Shown here piece by piece: positions 8,755 to 16,878 of a stretch of DNA of 64,000 bases (position 1 is its first letter; the number at the start of each line of letters is the position of its first letter). The notes beneath the pieces were generated by a model, which ran no database searches, was not told where the DNA came from, and saw nothing but the letters and a program-made list of their open reading frames with translations. The stretch covers positions 3,891,501 through 3,955,500 of the forward strand of contig NZ_CP046535.1 of NCBI RefSeq assembly GCF_009739515.1. Direction: 5' to 3'. The DNA is from Sphingomonas profundi (GTDB taxonomy: Bacteria > Pseudomonadota > Alphaproteobacteria > Sphingomonadales > Sphingomonadaceae). The position numbers and the translations under genes were made by a program.

Positions 8755-9002
8755 TGGCAGACCTCAAGCGCACTGATGGAGCGCCGCCCACCCATATCGG
8801 CCACGACCTCTCGTCGCATCTTTCGATCGGTCAGCGCCAGGAGCTTGGCCGAGCAGCCAAGGCGTATGGAACGAACGGCGACAACCCGCGACGCCTTATG
8901 CCCACGGACTTGGCTCGTGTGTCCGGGCAGCTCAAAGATCCAGCGGTTCCCGTGGCGGTCGCGGGCGCCGCCGCTCGCTACGGAATGGTACCGTTTCTTT
9001 GA
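8754..9002 (+). CDS. Hypothetical protein, 82 residues
   Basis: Small soluble protein without a recognised family, reading MADLKRTDGAPPTHIGHDLS and ending with a short hydrophobic, Ala-rich helix (AVPVAVAGAAARYG). It begins in the TAATG overlap with the DUF2382 gene and ends 22 bases before the antiporter start, so it is the middle gene of a three-gene unit. Coupled translation and third-position GC support it as real. Function unknown. Confidence 0.6.
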   Translation: MADLKRTDGAPPTHIGHDLSSHLSIGQRQELGRAAKAYGTNGDNPRRLMPTDLARVSGQLKDPAVPVAVAGAAARYGMVPFL

Positions 9003-9024
9003 TCCTCCAAGGCGGGTTCGGAAA

Positions 9025-10593
9025 ATGCTGACGTTCGAGCTGCTGCTCGGCCTGCTTGCATTCTGCGTTGCGCTGGCGCTCGTCGCCCGGCGCCTGAACC
9101 TGCCGTTTGCGGTGGCGCTGGTGCTCGGCGGCATGGCCATCGCGTTCATCCCTGGATTACCGCAGATCGAGTTCGAGCCGGAACTGGCGTTGGCGCTCTT
9201 TCTGCCGCCGCTTCTGCAGCTCAGTGCCTACCGGACGGACTGGCCGGCCTTCAGAACGAGCCTCCGCCCGATCTTGCTGCTTGCGGTAGGGGCGGTGTTC
9301 TTCACCGCCGCCGCCGTCGCTCTCGTCGCCAAGTGGCTGGTTCCGGATCTGCCGTGGGGTGCGGCTATCGCGCTCGGCGCCATCGTGGCGCCGCCGGACG
9401 CCGTGGCCGCCGCCGCGGTGCTTAAGGACCTTCGGCCACCCAAGCGGATCATCACCGTGCTGGAGGGCGAGAGCCTCCTGAACGACGCGTCATCGCTGGT
9501 GCTCTACCGCTTCGCGGTTGCAGCCACTCTCGCCGGCTCGTTCGATCTCCAGCAGGGAGCGCTGTCCTTCTTCTTGTCGGCGCTGGGCGGCGGGATCATC
9601 GGCTATGTCGTCGGCCGAATCGCGATGTGGATCTTCGCGAAGCTCGACGACACGCTCCACGATATCACCGTCAGCGTTCTCGCCGGCTTCGCCGCCTACT
9701 TCCTCGCGGAGGCGGTGCACGTCTCGGGCGTGTTGGGGGTGGTCGGCTGCGGGCTGGTCCTCGGGCGCCATCAGCACCACGAGTTTACCGCTCGGACCCG
9801 GCTTGAAGCAGGCGCCGTGTGGACATTCATCGAGTTCGTGCTCGCCAGTCTCGTCTTCATGCTGATCGGGATGCAGCTACGCGGCATAGTCGAGCGGCTG
9901 GAGCATTACGATTGGTGGCAGCTTGGTCTGCTCGCGGTCGCTGTCTCGGCGACGCTGATCATCAGCCGCTTCCTGTGGATCGCTCCGATGACGTGGGTGC
10001 CGCGCCTTCTCTCCCGCAAATTGCGGGAGCGCGATCCCGCGTCGCCCGTAGGAGAGCTCATTGTCGTTTCCTGGGCTGGCATGCGCGGTGTCGTCAGCCT
10101 CGCCGCGGCGCTCGCCTTACCGACGAACTTCCCGGGGCGCGACATCATCGTTTTCCTCGCCTTCTGCGCGATCTTCGCGACGCTGGTGCTGCAAGGCACG
10201 ACCCTGGGGCCACTCATCCGCGCGCTGGGGGTGGCCGAACCCGAAACATCTGGGCCGAGCAACGAGCAACTCGCCGTCAGGCGGCAGGTCACGGCGGCCG
10301 CCCTCTCGGCGGTCGAGGACCGCCTCGAAGACCCGGAGCATCGCGCGGCGGCTGGCGAGCTTGTCGAGGAGTATCAGGAGCGGGCGGAGCAGGTGACGCG
10401 GCTCGACCAGGATGTCGAGGCCGAGACCGAGCGCCTCGGCAAGCAGCTCGAGCTTCGGCTCGCCGCGATCGAGGCGGCTCGCAACAAGCTGATCGAGAAC
10501 CGGCACGAACATGACGACGAGGCCTCTCGCGCGCTGACGGAGGAGCTCGACCTCGAAGAAGAACAAATCCGCCGTGAACTTGGCGAGCGTTGA
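9025..10593 (+). CDS. CPA1-family Na+/H+ antiporter
   Basis: 522-residue inner-membrane cation/proton antiporter (NhaP/YjcE type). The N-terminal ~390 residues form about 12 hydrophobic helices. The conserved ion-binding region reads IVAPPDAVAAAAVLKDLRPP followed by ITVLEGESLLNDASSLVLYR, both hallmark CPA1 motifs, and a later SWAGMRGVVSLAAALALP helix. The last ~130 residues are cytoplasmic, charged and predicted coiled coil (AEQVTRLDQDVEAETERLGK). The frame is open upstream to 8776, but the ATG at 9025 starts directly with the first membrane helix. Role: Na+(K+)/H+ exchange in salt or alkaline stress. Likely cotranscribed with DUF2382. Confidence 0.92.
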   Translation: MLTFELLLGLLAFCVALALVARRLNLPFAVALVLGGMAIAFIPGLPQIEFEPELALALFLPPLLQLSAYRTDWPAFRTSLRPILLLAVGAVFFTAAAVALVAKWLVPDLPWGAAIALGAIVAPPDAVAAAAVLKDLRPPKRIITVLEGESLLNDASSLVLYRFAVAATLAGSFDLQQGALSFFLSALGGGIIGYVVGRIAMWIFAKLDDTLHDITVSVLAGFAAYFLAEAVHVSGVLGVVGCGLVLGRHQHHEFTARTRLEAGAVWTFIEFVLASLVFMLIGMQLRGIVERLEHYDWWQLGLLAVAVSATLIISRFLWIAPMTWVPRLLSRKLRERDPASPVGELIVVSWAGMRGVVSLAAALALPTNFPGRDIIVFLAFCAIFATLVLQGTTLGPLIRALGVAEPETSGPSNEQLAVRRQVTAAALSAVEDRLEDPEHRAAAGELVEEYQERAEQVTRLDQDVEAETERLGKQLELRLAAIEAARNKLIENRHEHDDEASRALTEELDLEEEQIRRELGER

Positions 10594-10687
10594 CGCGCTT
10601 TGCAGGCACCCGTCGGCAGTCCTCATGAGGGCATCGGCGGAACGCCCCGCGCTTTGGATGACCCCTTGAGCAGGCATCCCGCCTGCC

Positions 10688-10888
10688 TCACTTTGGAAGG
10701 TCGTTCTTGATGGCGGCGAGTTGCGCAGCTAAGTCGTCATAGTCCGCCTTGGTCGCGAGCACCGTCATGCGACGCCGGCGTCCACCCTCCGGACGCTTGA
10801 TGAGTACCTCCTGGCGGTTCTTCGCCGTGTCGATCGTTACCAGCACGGCGCCGGGGTGTAGAAGAGAGCATGGTCGGTCGGCCTCCAA
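10688..10888 (-). pseudogene. IS110-family transposase N-terminal fragment
   Basis: Short frame containing LVTIDTAKNRQEVLIKRPEG, RRRRMTVLATKADYDDL and a stop. This matches the start of the RuvC-like domain of IS110 transposases (first catalytic Asp in TIDTAK). Everything after about 55 residues is missing. The fragment has replaced the end of the TetR gene, which reads into it in another frame. Confidence 0.65.
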
Positions 10889-11558
10889 GGTGTTGTCGCG
10901 ACATCAGGGCCAGAGTGCCCTGTGCGAAGAAGTGGGCCATGCTTCGCCACAGGGCCTGCAACTCGGTCGTTCCCAGATGGGCGAGCCTGGTTCGCCGGAA
11001 GCGTTCGGTGAGCAGGATCGTCGTTACGGCCGACTCGAGATAGAAAAGGCCCTCGCGCAAGGTCCCCTCATGGGCGTCGGGTATCGCCATCTTCAGCTCC
11101 ACGAGCATCCGATCGGTGATGAAATCGAAATTGCCAAGCAGGCTCGCGACAAGTGCCTCGTCGAAGACGCTGGCGGAATTTGCCAGGAGGAGGACGTAAT
11201 AGCGCAGATCACTGTCGGAAGAAAAAGCCGTCTCGAAGAAGAAGCGCAAATATAGGCCGACGCATTCCTCCGCGGAGCGGGGCACCTTTCCAGAAGCGGA
11301 GGGCGCGTCGAAAAGGCGCGTGAATTTCTCCTTCAACTGACCATGTCGGCGCATGACGGCCTGTGTGAAGAGCTCGTCTTTGGAACTGAAATAATAGGTC
11401 ATCAGGCCGCTGTTGAGGCCGGCTTCCTTGAACACCTCCCTGATGGTCGTGGCGTGGAAGCCGCGTTCCGCAAACACCTTCTCAGCGGCATCGAGAATGA
11501 TCTCCCTGGTGGCTCCTGAGGGGGGTCGTGCTCGATCTGTGGCTCTGGGGCTTCGCAT
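10737..11558 (-). CDS. TetR/AcrR-family regulator with IS-derived tail
   Basis: TetR-type repressor. The DNA-binding helix-turn-helix is clear (IILDAAEKVFAERGFHATTI, then GLNSGLMTYYFSSKDELF) and is followed by a ligand-binding domain rich in helices (LYLRFFFETAFSSDSDLRYY). Native sequence ends near residue 230; the last ~40 residues (from GGRPTMLSS) are translated out of frame from the IS110 fragment, so the natural stop was lost. Start is uncertain: MRSPRATDRARPPSG at 11558 fits family length, while upstream in-frame ATGs at 11645 and 11654 touch a 16-base palindrome. It diverges from the TonB receptor at 11825, which it probably controls. Confidence 0.82.
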   Translation of the reverse strand: MRSPRATDRARPPSGATREIILDAAEKVFAERGFHATTIREVFKEAGLNSGLMTYYFSSKDELFTQAVMRRHGQLKEKFTRLFDAPSASGKVPRSAEECVGLYLRFFFETAFSSDSDLRYYVLLLANSASVFDEALVASLLGNFDFITDRMLVELKMAIPDAHEGTLREGLFYLESAVTTILLTERFRRTRLAHLGTTELQALWRSMAHFFAQGTLALMSRQHLGGRPTMLSSTPRRRAGNDRHGEEPPGGTHQASGGWTPASHDGARDQGGL

Positions 11559-11648
11559 GCCGGGCTTATAGCGCCGGCCGGATACCGGTTCAAATGAGGC
11601 GAGCGCTGCGCTCAAACCTGTCCTTTCTGTCAGGGCATCGTTCATGTG

Positions 11649-11664
11649 TTGCACATATGTGCAA
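11649..11664. promoter_or_regulatory. Perfect 16-bp palindrome, candidate TetR operator
   Basis: TTGCACATATGTGCAA is a perfect palindrome in the gap between the TetR gene and the divergent TonB receptor. Size, symmetry and position fit an autoregulatory TetR operator. Binding is inferred. Confidence 0.5.
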
Positions 11665-11743
11665 TGCAGGGTATCACCTTAGATGCCAAGCAGCCGTTCT
11701 GAAGACCGTGATGATCTCTGCGTCCTCGAGGCGATTTGGAAGC

Positions 11744-11762
11744 ACTTGGGATGATTCCAAGT
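11744..11762. promoter_or_regulatory. Inverted repeat upstream of TonB receptor
   Basis: ACTTGG-N7-CCAAGT, embedded in a wider TTGGAA...TTCCAA arrangement, about 60 bases before the receptor start. It could be a second regulator site for the receptor operon. Confidence 0.3.
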
Positions 11763-11824
11763 CGCTCTGATGCCGATCAGCTTTGAATGCTGGCGGTTAG
11801 GTGTGATCCATGGGAGGGGATAAC

Positions 11825-14308
11825 ATGCGTAAGATTATCGTGACGGGTGCGAGTATCACCGTTCTAACTATCGCCATTGGCGCTCATCCGGCCGTCGCGC
11901 AGGAAACCGCAGCGGCGGTCGCCGAGCCTGTCAGTGCTGCCAGCGAGGCGGCGCCGGACATTGGCGGCCTTCAAGATATCGTCGTGACGGCACGCAAGCG
12001 TGTCGAGAGTCTGCAGGACGTGCCGGTATCGGTAACGGCGCTGACCGGTGAGCAGGTCCAGAAGCTCGACCTCACGAGCATCGAGAAGATCGCCGCGCGG
12101 ACCCCGGATCTGAATGTCGGCCGCGCCTCCAACGGTTCCGGCGCGCAGCTCACCCTGCGTGGTATCGGCTCCTCCTCCACCTCGATCGGTATCGAGCAGT
12201 CGGTCGCCGTGGTGGTGGACAGCGTCTATTACGGGCAGGGCCGCATCATCAACGAGGGCTTTTTCGATCTCGCCCGCGTCGAAATACTGAAAGGTCCGCA
12301 GGCCCTGTTCTTCGGCAAGAATGCCACCGCTGGCGTGATCTCGCTGACAACGGCCGATCCGGGCGAAGCCACCGAGGTGATCGCCCGCGCTTATTACGAA
12401 TTTCGCTCGCAGCAGCTGCAAGGTGAGCTTATCGGATCGACCCCGATCACCGATCGCCTCGGCATCCGTCTGGCGCTGCGCGGCTCCAAGATGTGGGACG
12501 GCTATTACCACAACGTCGCCGGGCCGGTGTCGTACAACACGACCGATATTGCAACCGGCGCGCTGAACCTGCACACCGCGCAGCCGGGCTTTCCGGATGG
12601 CCCGCACGAGAAGGAATTGCTCGGCCGCCTCACGGTTAAATGGGAGCCGGCCGATACCATCACGAATACGCTGAAGATCTCCGGTGATTACAACAACAAC
12701 GACAGCTCGTCTTGGAACTACCTTCTCTACAATTGCCCGACCGGATCGAACGCGCTCAATCCCTCCTACAAATGTGGTTATGCGCGCACGACGCACCAGA
12801 ACCGTATCCCGCAGGACATCGCCGCAGCCTTCCCGAACGCAAAGGCGAGCGGGTTGCTCTACAATGCTTACCGTTCGTTCGCGGCGACCAACACGCTGGC
12901 CGTAAAGCTGGACGATATCGGCATCACCAACGTGACCAATTATAACTGGAACCGCAACAGCTTCACCTGCGCGTGCGACTATCAGTCGAGCCCGAACGGA
13001 ACCTATGCAACCGAGCGCAGCCCGTTCCACTCCTTCTCGAATGAGCTGCGCGTGCTCACCAGCTATGACGGCCCGATCAACCTGCTCGCCGGCATGCTGT
13101 ATCAGAAGACCAAGCGGGACTATACGCAGGCGGTGATGTTCGCGAACATCGAGGATTCCAGGGCGGCCGCAGGCGATCGCTACCTTGCCTTGCGCAAGGT
13201 TTCGAGCACCGCGGGCGAGACGCTGGCGGGGTTCGGGCAGGTGATCTGGAAGGTCGTGCCGACGATCGAGGCGACCGCCGGCGTGCGCTACACGCACGAA
13301 ACCAAGGACAGCAATTTCACCCAGGCCTATGTCAACGGTGCGCTCACCGGCCTGTTCAGGCCCACCAACGCCGCCGACGGGCTAGGCTTCGTCACCGCCA
13401 ACCAGACTTTCAACAACTGGTCGCCCGAAGCGACGATCACATGGAAGCCGCAAAAGGGCGTCCTCGTTTACGGCGCGTACAAGACGGCCTACAAGTCCGG
13501 CGGCTTCTCGAACGGCGGGCTGAACAGCCAGCTCTCCAGCGATCCGCGCGGCGACCTCGCCTTCAACCCCGAGCGGGCACGCGGTTTCGAGGCCGGTATC
13601 AAGACGACTTCGTTCGACAACCAGCTGCGCTTCAACGTCGGGCTTTATACGTATCGATATGCCGATTTGCAGGTCGATTTTTTCAACTCCTCGGTCTTCG
13701 CCTTCCAGACGCTGACGGCGCAGGCGCGCACTCGCGGCATCGAGACGGAATTCGAGTTCGCGCCGCGCGCCGTGCCCGGCATCAACCTGCATGGCTCGGT
13801 CAACTACAACCGTGCGCGCTACACCAGCTTCATCGGGCCCTGCTATGCCGGCCAGTCGATCGCGGAGGGCTGCAGCATGCAGTTCAGCGCCGCCTCGGGC
13901 GGCTTCACGCGGCAGGATCTGGGCGGGACGGCCCTGTCGGTCGCGCCGCGCTGGACTGGCACGCTTGGCGCCTCCTACGACCGGGAGATCGGCGGCGGGT
14001 TCAAGGTGGGCGGCACCGTCGATGCGCGCTACAGCGCCAGCTATCTCGCCTCTTCGTTCGGGAACGAGGATTCGCGCCAGCATCGCTATGTCAGCCTCGA
14101 CGCGAGCGTGCGTCTGGCGAGCGCCGACTATCGCTGGGAGATTGCCGCGATCGGCAAGAACCTGACCGACCGAGCCTATGTGAGCGGCGGCATCGACGGT
14201 CCGTCTACCGGCAGCGGCACGGGCACCGCATCCGGCGTTCACGCCGATCAGGCCGGCTTCGGCAATTTGCCGAGGACCGTGCAGTTGCAGGCGACGCTGC
14301 GTTACTGA
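11825..14308 (+). CDS. TonB-dependent receptor
   Basis: 827-residue outer-membrane receptor for energised uptake. A signal peptide (residues 1-26, ending AVAQE) is followed by a spacer and the segment LQDIVVTARKRVESLQDVPV, then the plug domain (TLRGIGSSSTSIGIEQSVAV, RVEILKGPQALFFGKNATAG) and a 22-strand-type barrel ending in LQATLRY with a terminal aromatic. The start at 11825 is chosen for the GGGAGGGG site just upstream; an ATG at 11810 lies before that site. It is first in a probable operon with the VOC, Rieske and SnoaL genes, which suggests it imports their hydrophobic substrate rather than a siderophore. The receptor at 35704 is of the same class. Confidence 0.93.
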   Translation: MRKIIVTGASITVLTIAIGAHPAVAQETAAAVAEPVSAASEAAPDIGGLQDIVVTARKRVESLQDVPVSVTALTGEQVQKLDLTSIEKIAARTPDLNVGRASNGSGAQLTLRGIGSSSTSIGIEQSVAVVVDSVYYGQGRIINEGFFDLARVEILKGPQALFFGKNATAGVISLTTADPGEATEVIARAYYEFRSQQLQGELIGSTPITDRLGIRLALRGSKMWDGYYHNVAGPVSYNTTDIATGALNLHTAQPGFPDGPHEKELLGRLTVKWEPADTITNTLKISGDYNNNDSSSWNYLLYNCPTGSNALNPSYKCGYARTTHQNRIPQDIAAAFPNAKASGLLYNAYRSFAATNTLAVKLDDIGITNVTNYNWNRNSFTCACDYQSSPNGTYATERSPFHSFSNELRVLTSYDGPINLLAGMLYQKTKRDYTQAVMFANIEDSRAAAGDRYLALRKVSSTAGETLAGFGQVIWKVVPTIEATAGVRYTHETKDSNFTQAYVNGALTGLFRPTNAADGLGFVTANQTFNNWSPEATITWKPQKGVLVYGAYKTAYKSGGFSNGGLNSQLSSDPRGDLAFNPERARGFEAGIKTTSFDNQLRFNVGLYTYRYADLQVDFFNSSVFAFQTLTAQARTRGIETEFEFAPRAVPGINLHGSVNYNRARYTSFIGPCYAGQSIAEGCSMQFSAASGGFTRQDLGGTALSVAPRWTGTLGASYDREIGGGFKVGGTVDARYSASYLASSFGNEDSRQHRYVSLDASVRLASADYRWEIAAIGKNLTDRAYVSGGIDGPSTGSGTGTASGVHADQAGFGNLPRTVQLQATLRY

Positions 14309-14331
14309 CGATAACGAGAGGAGAGCAGGCG

Positions 14332-14943
14332 ATGCGTCGGGTGATCTTTCAGGAAGCCTATTTCGTCAACAGTGTGGAGGAAGCCTCCGCCAAATGGGCG
14401 CGCGACTTCGGTGCCGGGCCGTTCTTCGTTGTGCGGAATCAGGGCACCGAGGAGTTCAGCTATCGCGGCACACCGATCGAGGCCGAGGTGAACTATGCCT
14501 TCGGTTATCTGGGCGAGATGATGATCCAGTTCATCGACCAGAATAACGACACGCCCTCCATCTACCGCGACATGTTCGCGCGTGGACAGGAAGGCTTTCA
14601 CCACATCGCCTACCTCGTCTCGGATTTCGCGGCGGAGCGTCAGCGTCTGCTCGATGCCGGCTACGATCTTGCGACCGAGCTGAAGGTGGATGGCGTGAAC
14701 GCGGCCTATTTCGATACCCGCGAGACGAACCACATCTTCACCGAGATTCATGGCGATCCGCCGCACATGCTCGGCCTGTTCTGGAACTGGCGCCGATTGC
14801 ACGAACGCCGCCAGCCCGGCGATCCCGCCTTCATGGACGTGCTTGAAATGCCTACCTATCAGGTCGCCCCCATGATGGCTGCGGACAAGACGTTCTCGAA
14901 TGGAGAGGCGCCAAAGAAGACCCTGCGCTACAGCCTGTGGTGA
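14332..14943 (+). CDS. VOC (glyoxalase/dioxygenase superfamily) protein
   Basis: 203-residue VOC-fold protein. Starts MRRVIFQEAYFVNSVEEASA, with FGAGPFFVV, MMIQFIDQNNDTPSIYRDMF and GFHHIAYLVSD (metal-site His) and a later FTEIHGDPPHMLGLFW giving the second-module acidic/His positions. RBS AGGAGAG precedes the ATG; the gap to the receptor stop is 23 bases. Family members are metal-dependent lyases, isomerases or dioxygenases; the exact reaction is not predictable. A related VOC protein (23861-24385) sits in the other catabolic island next to a P450, so this family recurs with oxygenases here. Confidence 0.8.
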   Translation: MRRVIFQEAYFVNSVEEASAKWARDFGAGPFFVVRNQGTEEFSYRGTPIEAEVNYAFGYLGEMMIQFIDQNNDTPSIYRDMFARGQEGFHHIAYLVSDFAAERQRLLDAGYDLATELKVDGVNAAYFDTRETNHIFTEIHGDPPHMLGLFWNWRRLHERRQPGDPAFMDVLEMPTYQVAPMMAADKTFSNGEAPKKTLRYSLW

Positions 14944-14980
14944 CGGCACTTGCCCAGATCAAGATCAATGGAGAGACGAG

Positions 14981-16324
14981 ATGAACGATATCTTCCGATC
15001 GCCGCTGACGATGGACGGCAAGGATCCGTCCAACCTGCGCGGCGATCCGATCGATGCCGAGCGCTATTTCTCGAAAGAGTTCGCGCAGAAGGAATGGGAT
15101 CATCTCTGGACGAAGATCTGGCACATCGCCGGTCGCACCAACGAACTGCAGGAAGCAGGTGATTATATCGTCCATGACTTCATGCATGAGTCGGTCATCG
15201 TCGTGCGGCAGCAGGATGGCGGGCTGAAGGGCTTCTACAATAGCTGCGGCCATCGCGGCATCAGGCTCGTCTCCGGCTCATCCTATGCCGACGAGTTCAA
15301 ATGCCCCTATCATGGCTGGGCTTGGGCGCAGGACGGCTCGCTCGCTTCGGTGCCCGATGCCGACAATTTCGCGCGCGGCAATCCGTGCGGGAAGATCCGG
15401 CTGCGCGAGGTGCGCGTCGGCACCTGGGGAGGCTTCGTCTGGTATACGATGAACCCGGATGCGCCAGAGCTGCTCGACTATCTGGCGCCGTTTCCCAGGC
15501 TGTTCGAAGCCTATCCGATGGAGACGCTGATCCGCGTCTACCAGGTGAAGATCGACATGCGATCGAACTGGAAGTTCGCGCCGGACAATTTCTCCGAATC
15601 CTATCACGTCCGCACGGCGCATCCGCAGATCCCGAGCTTCATCGATCAGGATCACTGGATCGCCCGGCTGGAGATGTTCCCCAACGGCCATGGCCGCACC
15701 GTCCAGCCGTTCCGCCCCTCGCTGCGCGATCGCCTGCCGGATGGCGTAGCCAACCCGTTCGACGGGCTGCTGCGCGAGTGGGACATCGATCCCGCCAGCT
15801 ATCCGGATTTCGAGACGAAGGTGAGCCAGGGTTGGCTCGACATGAAGGCGCAGAAGCGCAGGCTGTGGAAGGAACGCGGCTTTCGCCATTACGAGCATAT
15901 GGACGACGAGCAGCTGACCGACAGCATCCACACCACCCTGTTCCCCAACATATCGATCACGTTCAACCCGGATTCCATCTTCCTGATGCGGACGGAGCCC
16001 GATCCGGACGATCCCAATTGCAGCACCTTCGATTTCTGGGCGATGGCCTTTCCGGTGGAGGGCGCGACCCATTCCGAGACGCCGATGGTGGGTGACGAGA
16101 AGCTGCCGCTGGTGGAGGCGGAGCCGCTGCGTCGCTCCTTCGATCAGGGCCGGGGCGTGCCGGAACTGGCGGGCGGCGTGATCGTGCAGGATCTTTACCT
16201 GGCCGAGGATGTGCAGCGCGGCCTGCGCTCGCGCGGTTATCAGGAGCCCTATCTCGCCAATTCAGAGACCCGCGTCGGCTTCTTCCACGAAGTGCTGAAC
16301 GACTATATCGCCGGGCGCCGCTGA
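14981..16324 (+). CDS. Rieske non-heme iron oxygenase, alpha subunit
   Basis: 447-residue ring-hydroxylating-type oxygenase. The Rieske [2Fe-2S] ligands are C89 and H91 (YNSCGHRGIRL) and C108 and H111 (KCPYHGWAWAQDG). The catalytic domain carries the mononuclear-iron region SNWKFAPDNFSESYHVRTAHP with H209 and H214; the third ligand is probably an Asp near the C-terminus (VQDLYLAEDVQRG). The start ATG at 14981 follows GGAGAGACGAG. Electron-transfer partners (ferredoxin, reductase) and a beta subunit are not in the window, so they must come from elsewhere. Neighbours suggest oxygenation or demethylation of an imported substrate; the substrate is unknown. Confidence 0.9.
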   Translation: MNDIFRSPLTMDGKDPSNLRGDPIDAERYFSKEFAQKEWDHLWTKIWHIAGRTNELQEAGDYIVHDFMHESVIVVRQQDGGLKGFYNSCGHRGIRLVSGSSYADEFKCPYHGWAWAQDGSLASVPDADNFARGNPCGKIRLREVRVGTWGGFVWYTMNPDAPELLDYLAPFPRLFEAYPMETLIRVYQVKIDMRSNWKFAPDNFSESYHVRTAHPQIPSFIDQDHWIARLEMFPNGHGRTVQPFRPSLRDRLPDGVANPFDGLLREWDIDPASYPDFETKVSQGWLDMKAQKRRLWKERGFRHYEHMDDEQLTDSIHTTLFPNISITFNPDSIFLMRTEPDPDDPNCSTFDFWAMAFPVEGATHSETPMVGDEKLPLVEAEPLRRSFDQGRGVPELAGGVIVQDLYLAEDVQRGLRSRGYQEPYLANSETRVGFFHEVLNDYIAGRR

Positions 16325-16355
16325 GCGCCCGCAATCCTCATCTAGGAGCGTGAGC

Positions 16356-16808
16356 ATGGCCTTTTCCGGTCCCCTCGAAGATCGTGTCGCCATCCGCGAA
16401 CTGATGGACACCTATGCCGATGCGGTGAGCCGCACCGATGCCGCCGCCTGGGCCGGCTGCTGGGCGGAGGAGGGCGCCTTGTGGAGCATCACCTTCTATC
16501 CGGAAATCGGCACGATCGAAGGCAAGGCGAAGATCGTCGCGACCTGGATCGAGGCGATGAAGACCTTCACCGGCGACAATTTCGTGATGACTCCGGGTTC
16601 GATCGAGGCAGACGGCGATCGCGCGAAAGTGACCGCCTGGACGTCGGAGGCCTATGATGTAGGCGAGACGATCTTCCGCGATCGTGGCTATTACGAGGAT
16701 GTCTGCGTCAAGGTGGACGGACGCTGGTTCTTCAAGGAGCGCGTCTTCTACCTGCGCCATCGCCAAACATCCACGGTGAAGCCGGAGGATCGCCAGTTCA
16801 CCCATTGA
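16356..16808 (+). CDS. SnoaL-like / NTF2-fold protein
   Basis: 150-residue protein of the SnoaL-like polyketide-cyclase / nuclear-transport-factor-2 fold: LEDRVAIRELMDTYADAVSR, AAAWAGCWAEEGALW, ending WFFKERVFYLRHRQ. Similar folds serve as small-molecule hydrolases, isomerases or oxygenase beta subunits; here it directly follows a Rieske alpha subunit, so a beta-subunit-like role is possible but the sequence is closer to stand-alone SnoaL proteins. The ATG at 16356 is preferred to the GTG at 16350 because of the AGGAG site at 16344. A second SnoaL-like gene lies at 24415-24858. Confidence 0.75.
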   Translation: MAFSGPLEDRVAIRELMDTYADAVSRTDAAAWAGCWAEEGALWSITFYPEIGTIEGKAKIVATWIEAMKTFTGDNFVMTPGSIEADGDRAKVTAWTSEAYDVGETIFRDRGYYEDVCVKVDGRWFFKERVFYLRHRQTSTVKPEDRQFTH

Positions 16809-16878
16809 GCTGTGCGGACGGTCCTCGATAGTCGCCCGTGTTTGTTGCACCCGTAGCTCACGACCAAGGATCAGAGCG

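Noticed and set aside
11559..11824. LuxR/quorum system with 17865 regulator
   Set aside because: The LuxR-type protein has no autoinducer-binding domain and no LuxI-type synthase is present.
14981..16324. Complete ring-hydroxylating dioxygenase system
   Set aside because: Only the alpha subunit is clear; the SnoaL-like neighbour is not a convincing beta subunit and no ferredoxin or reductase gene is present.
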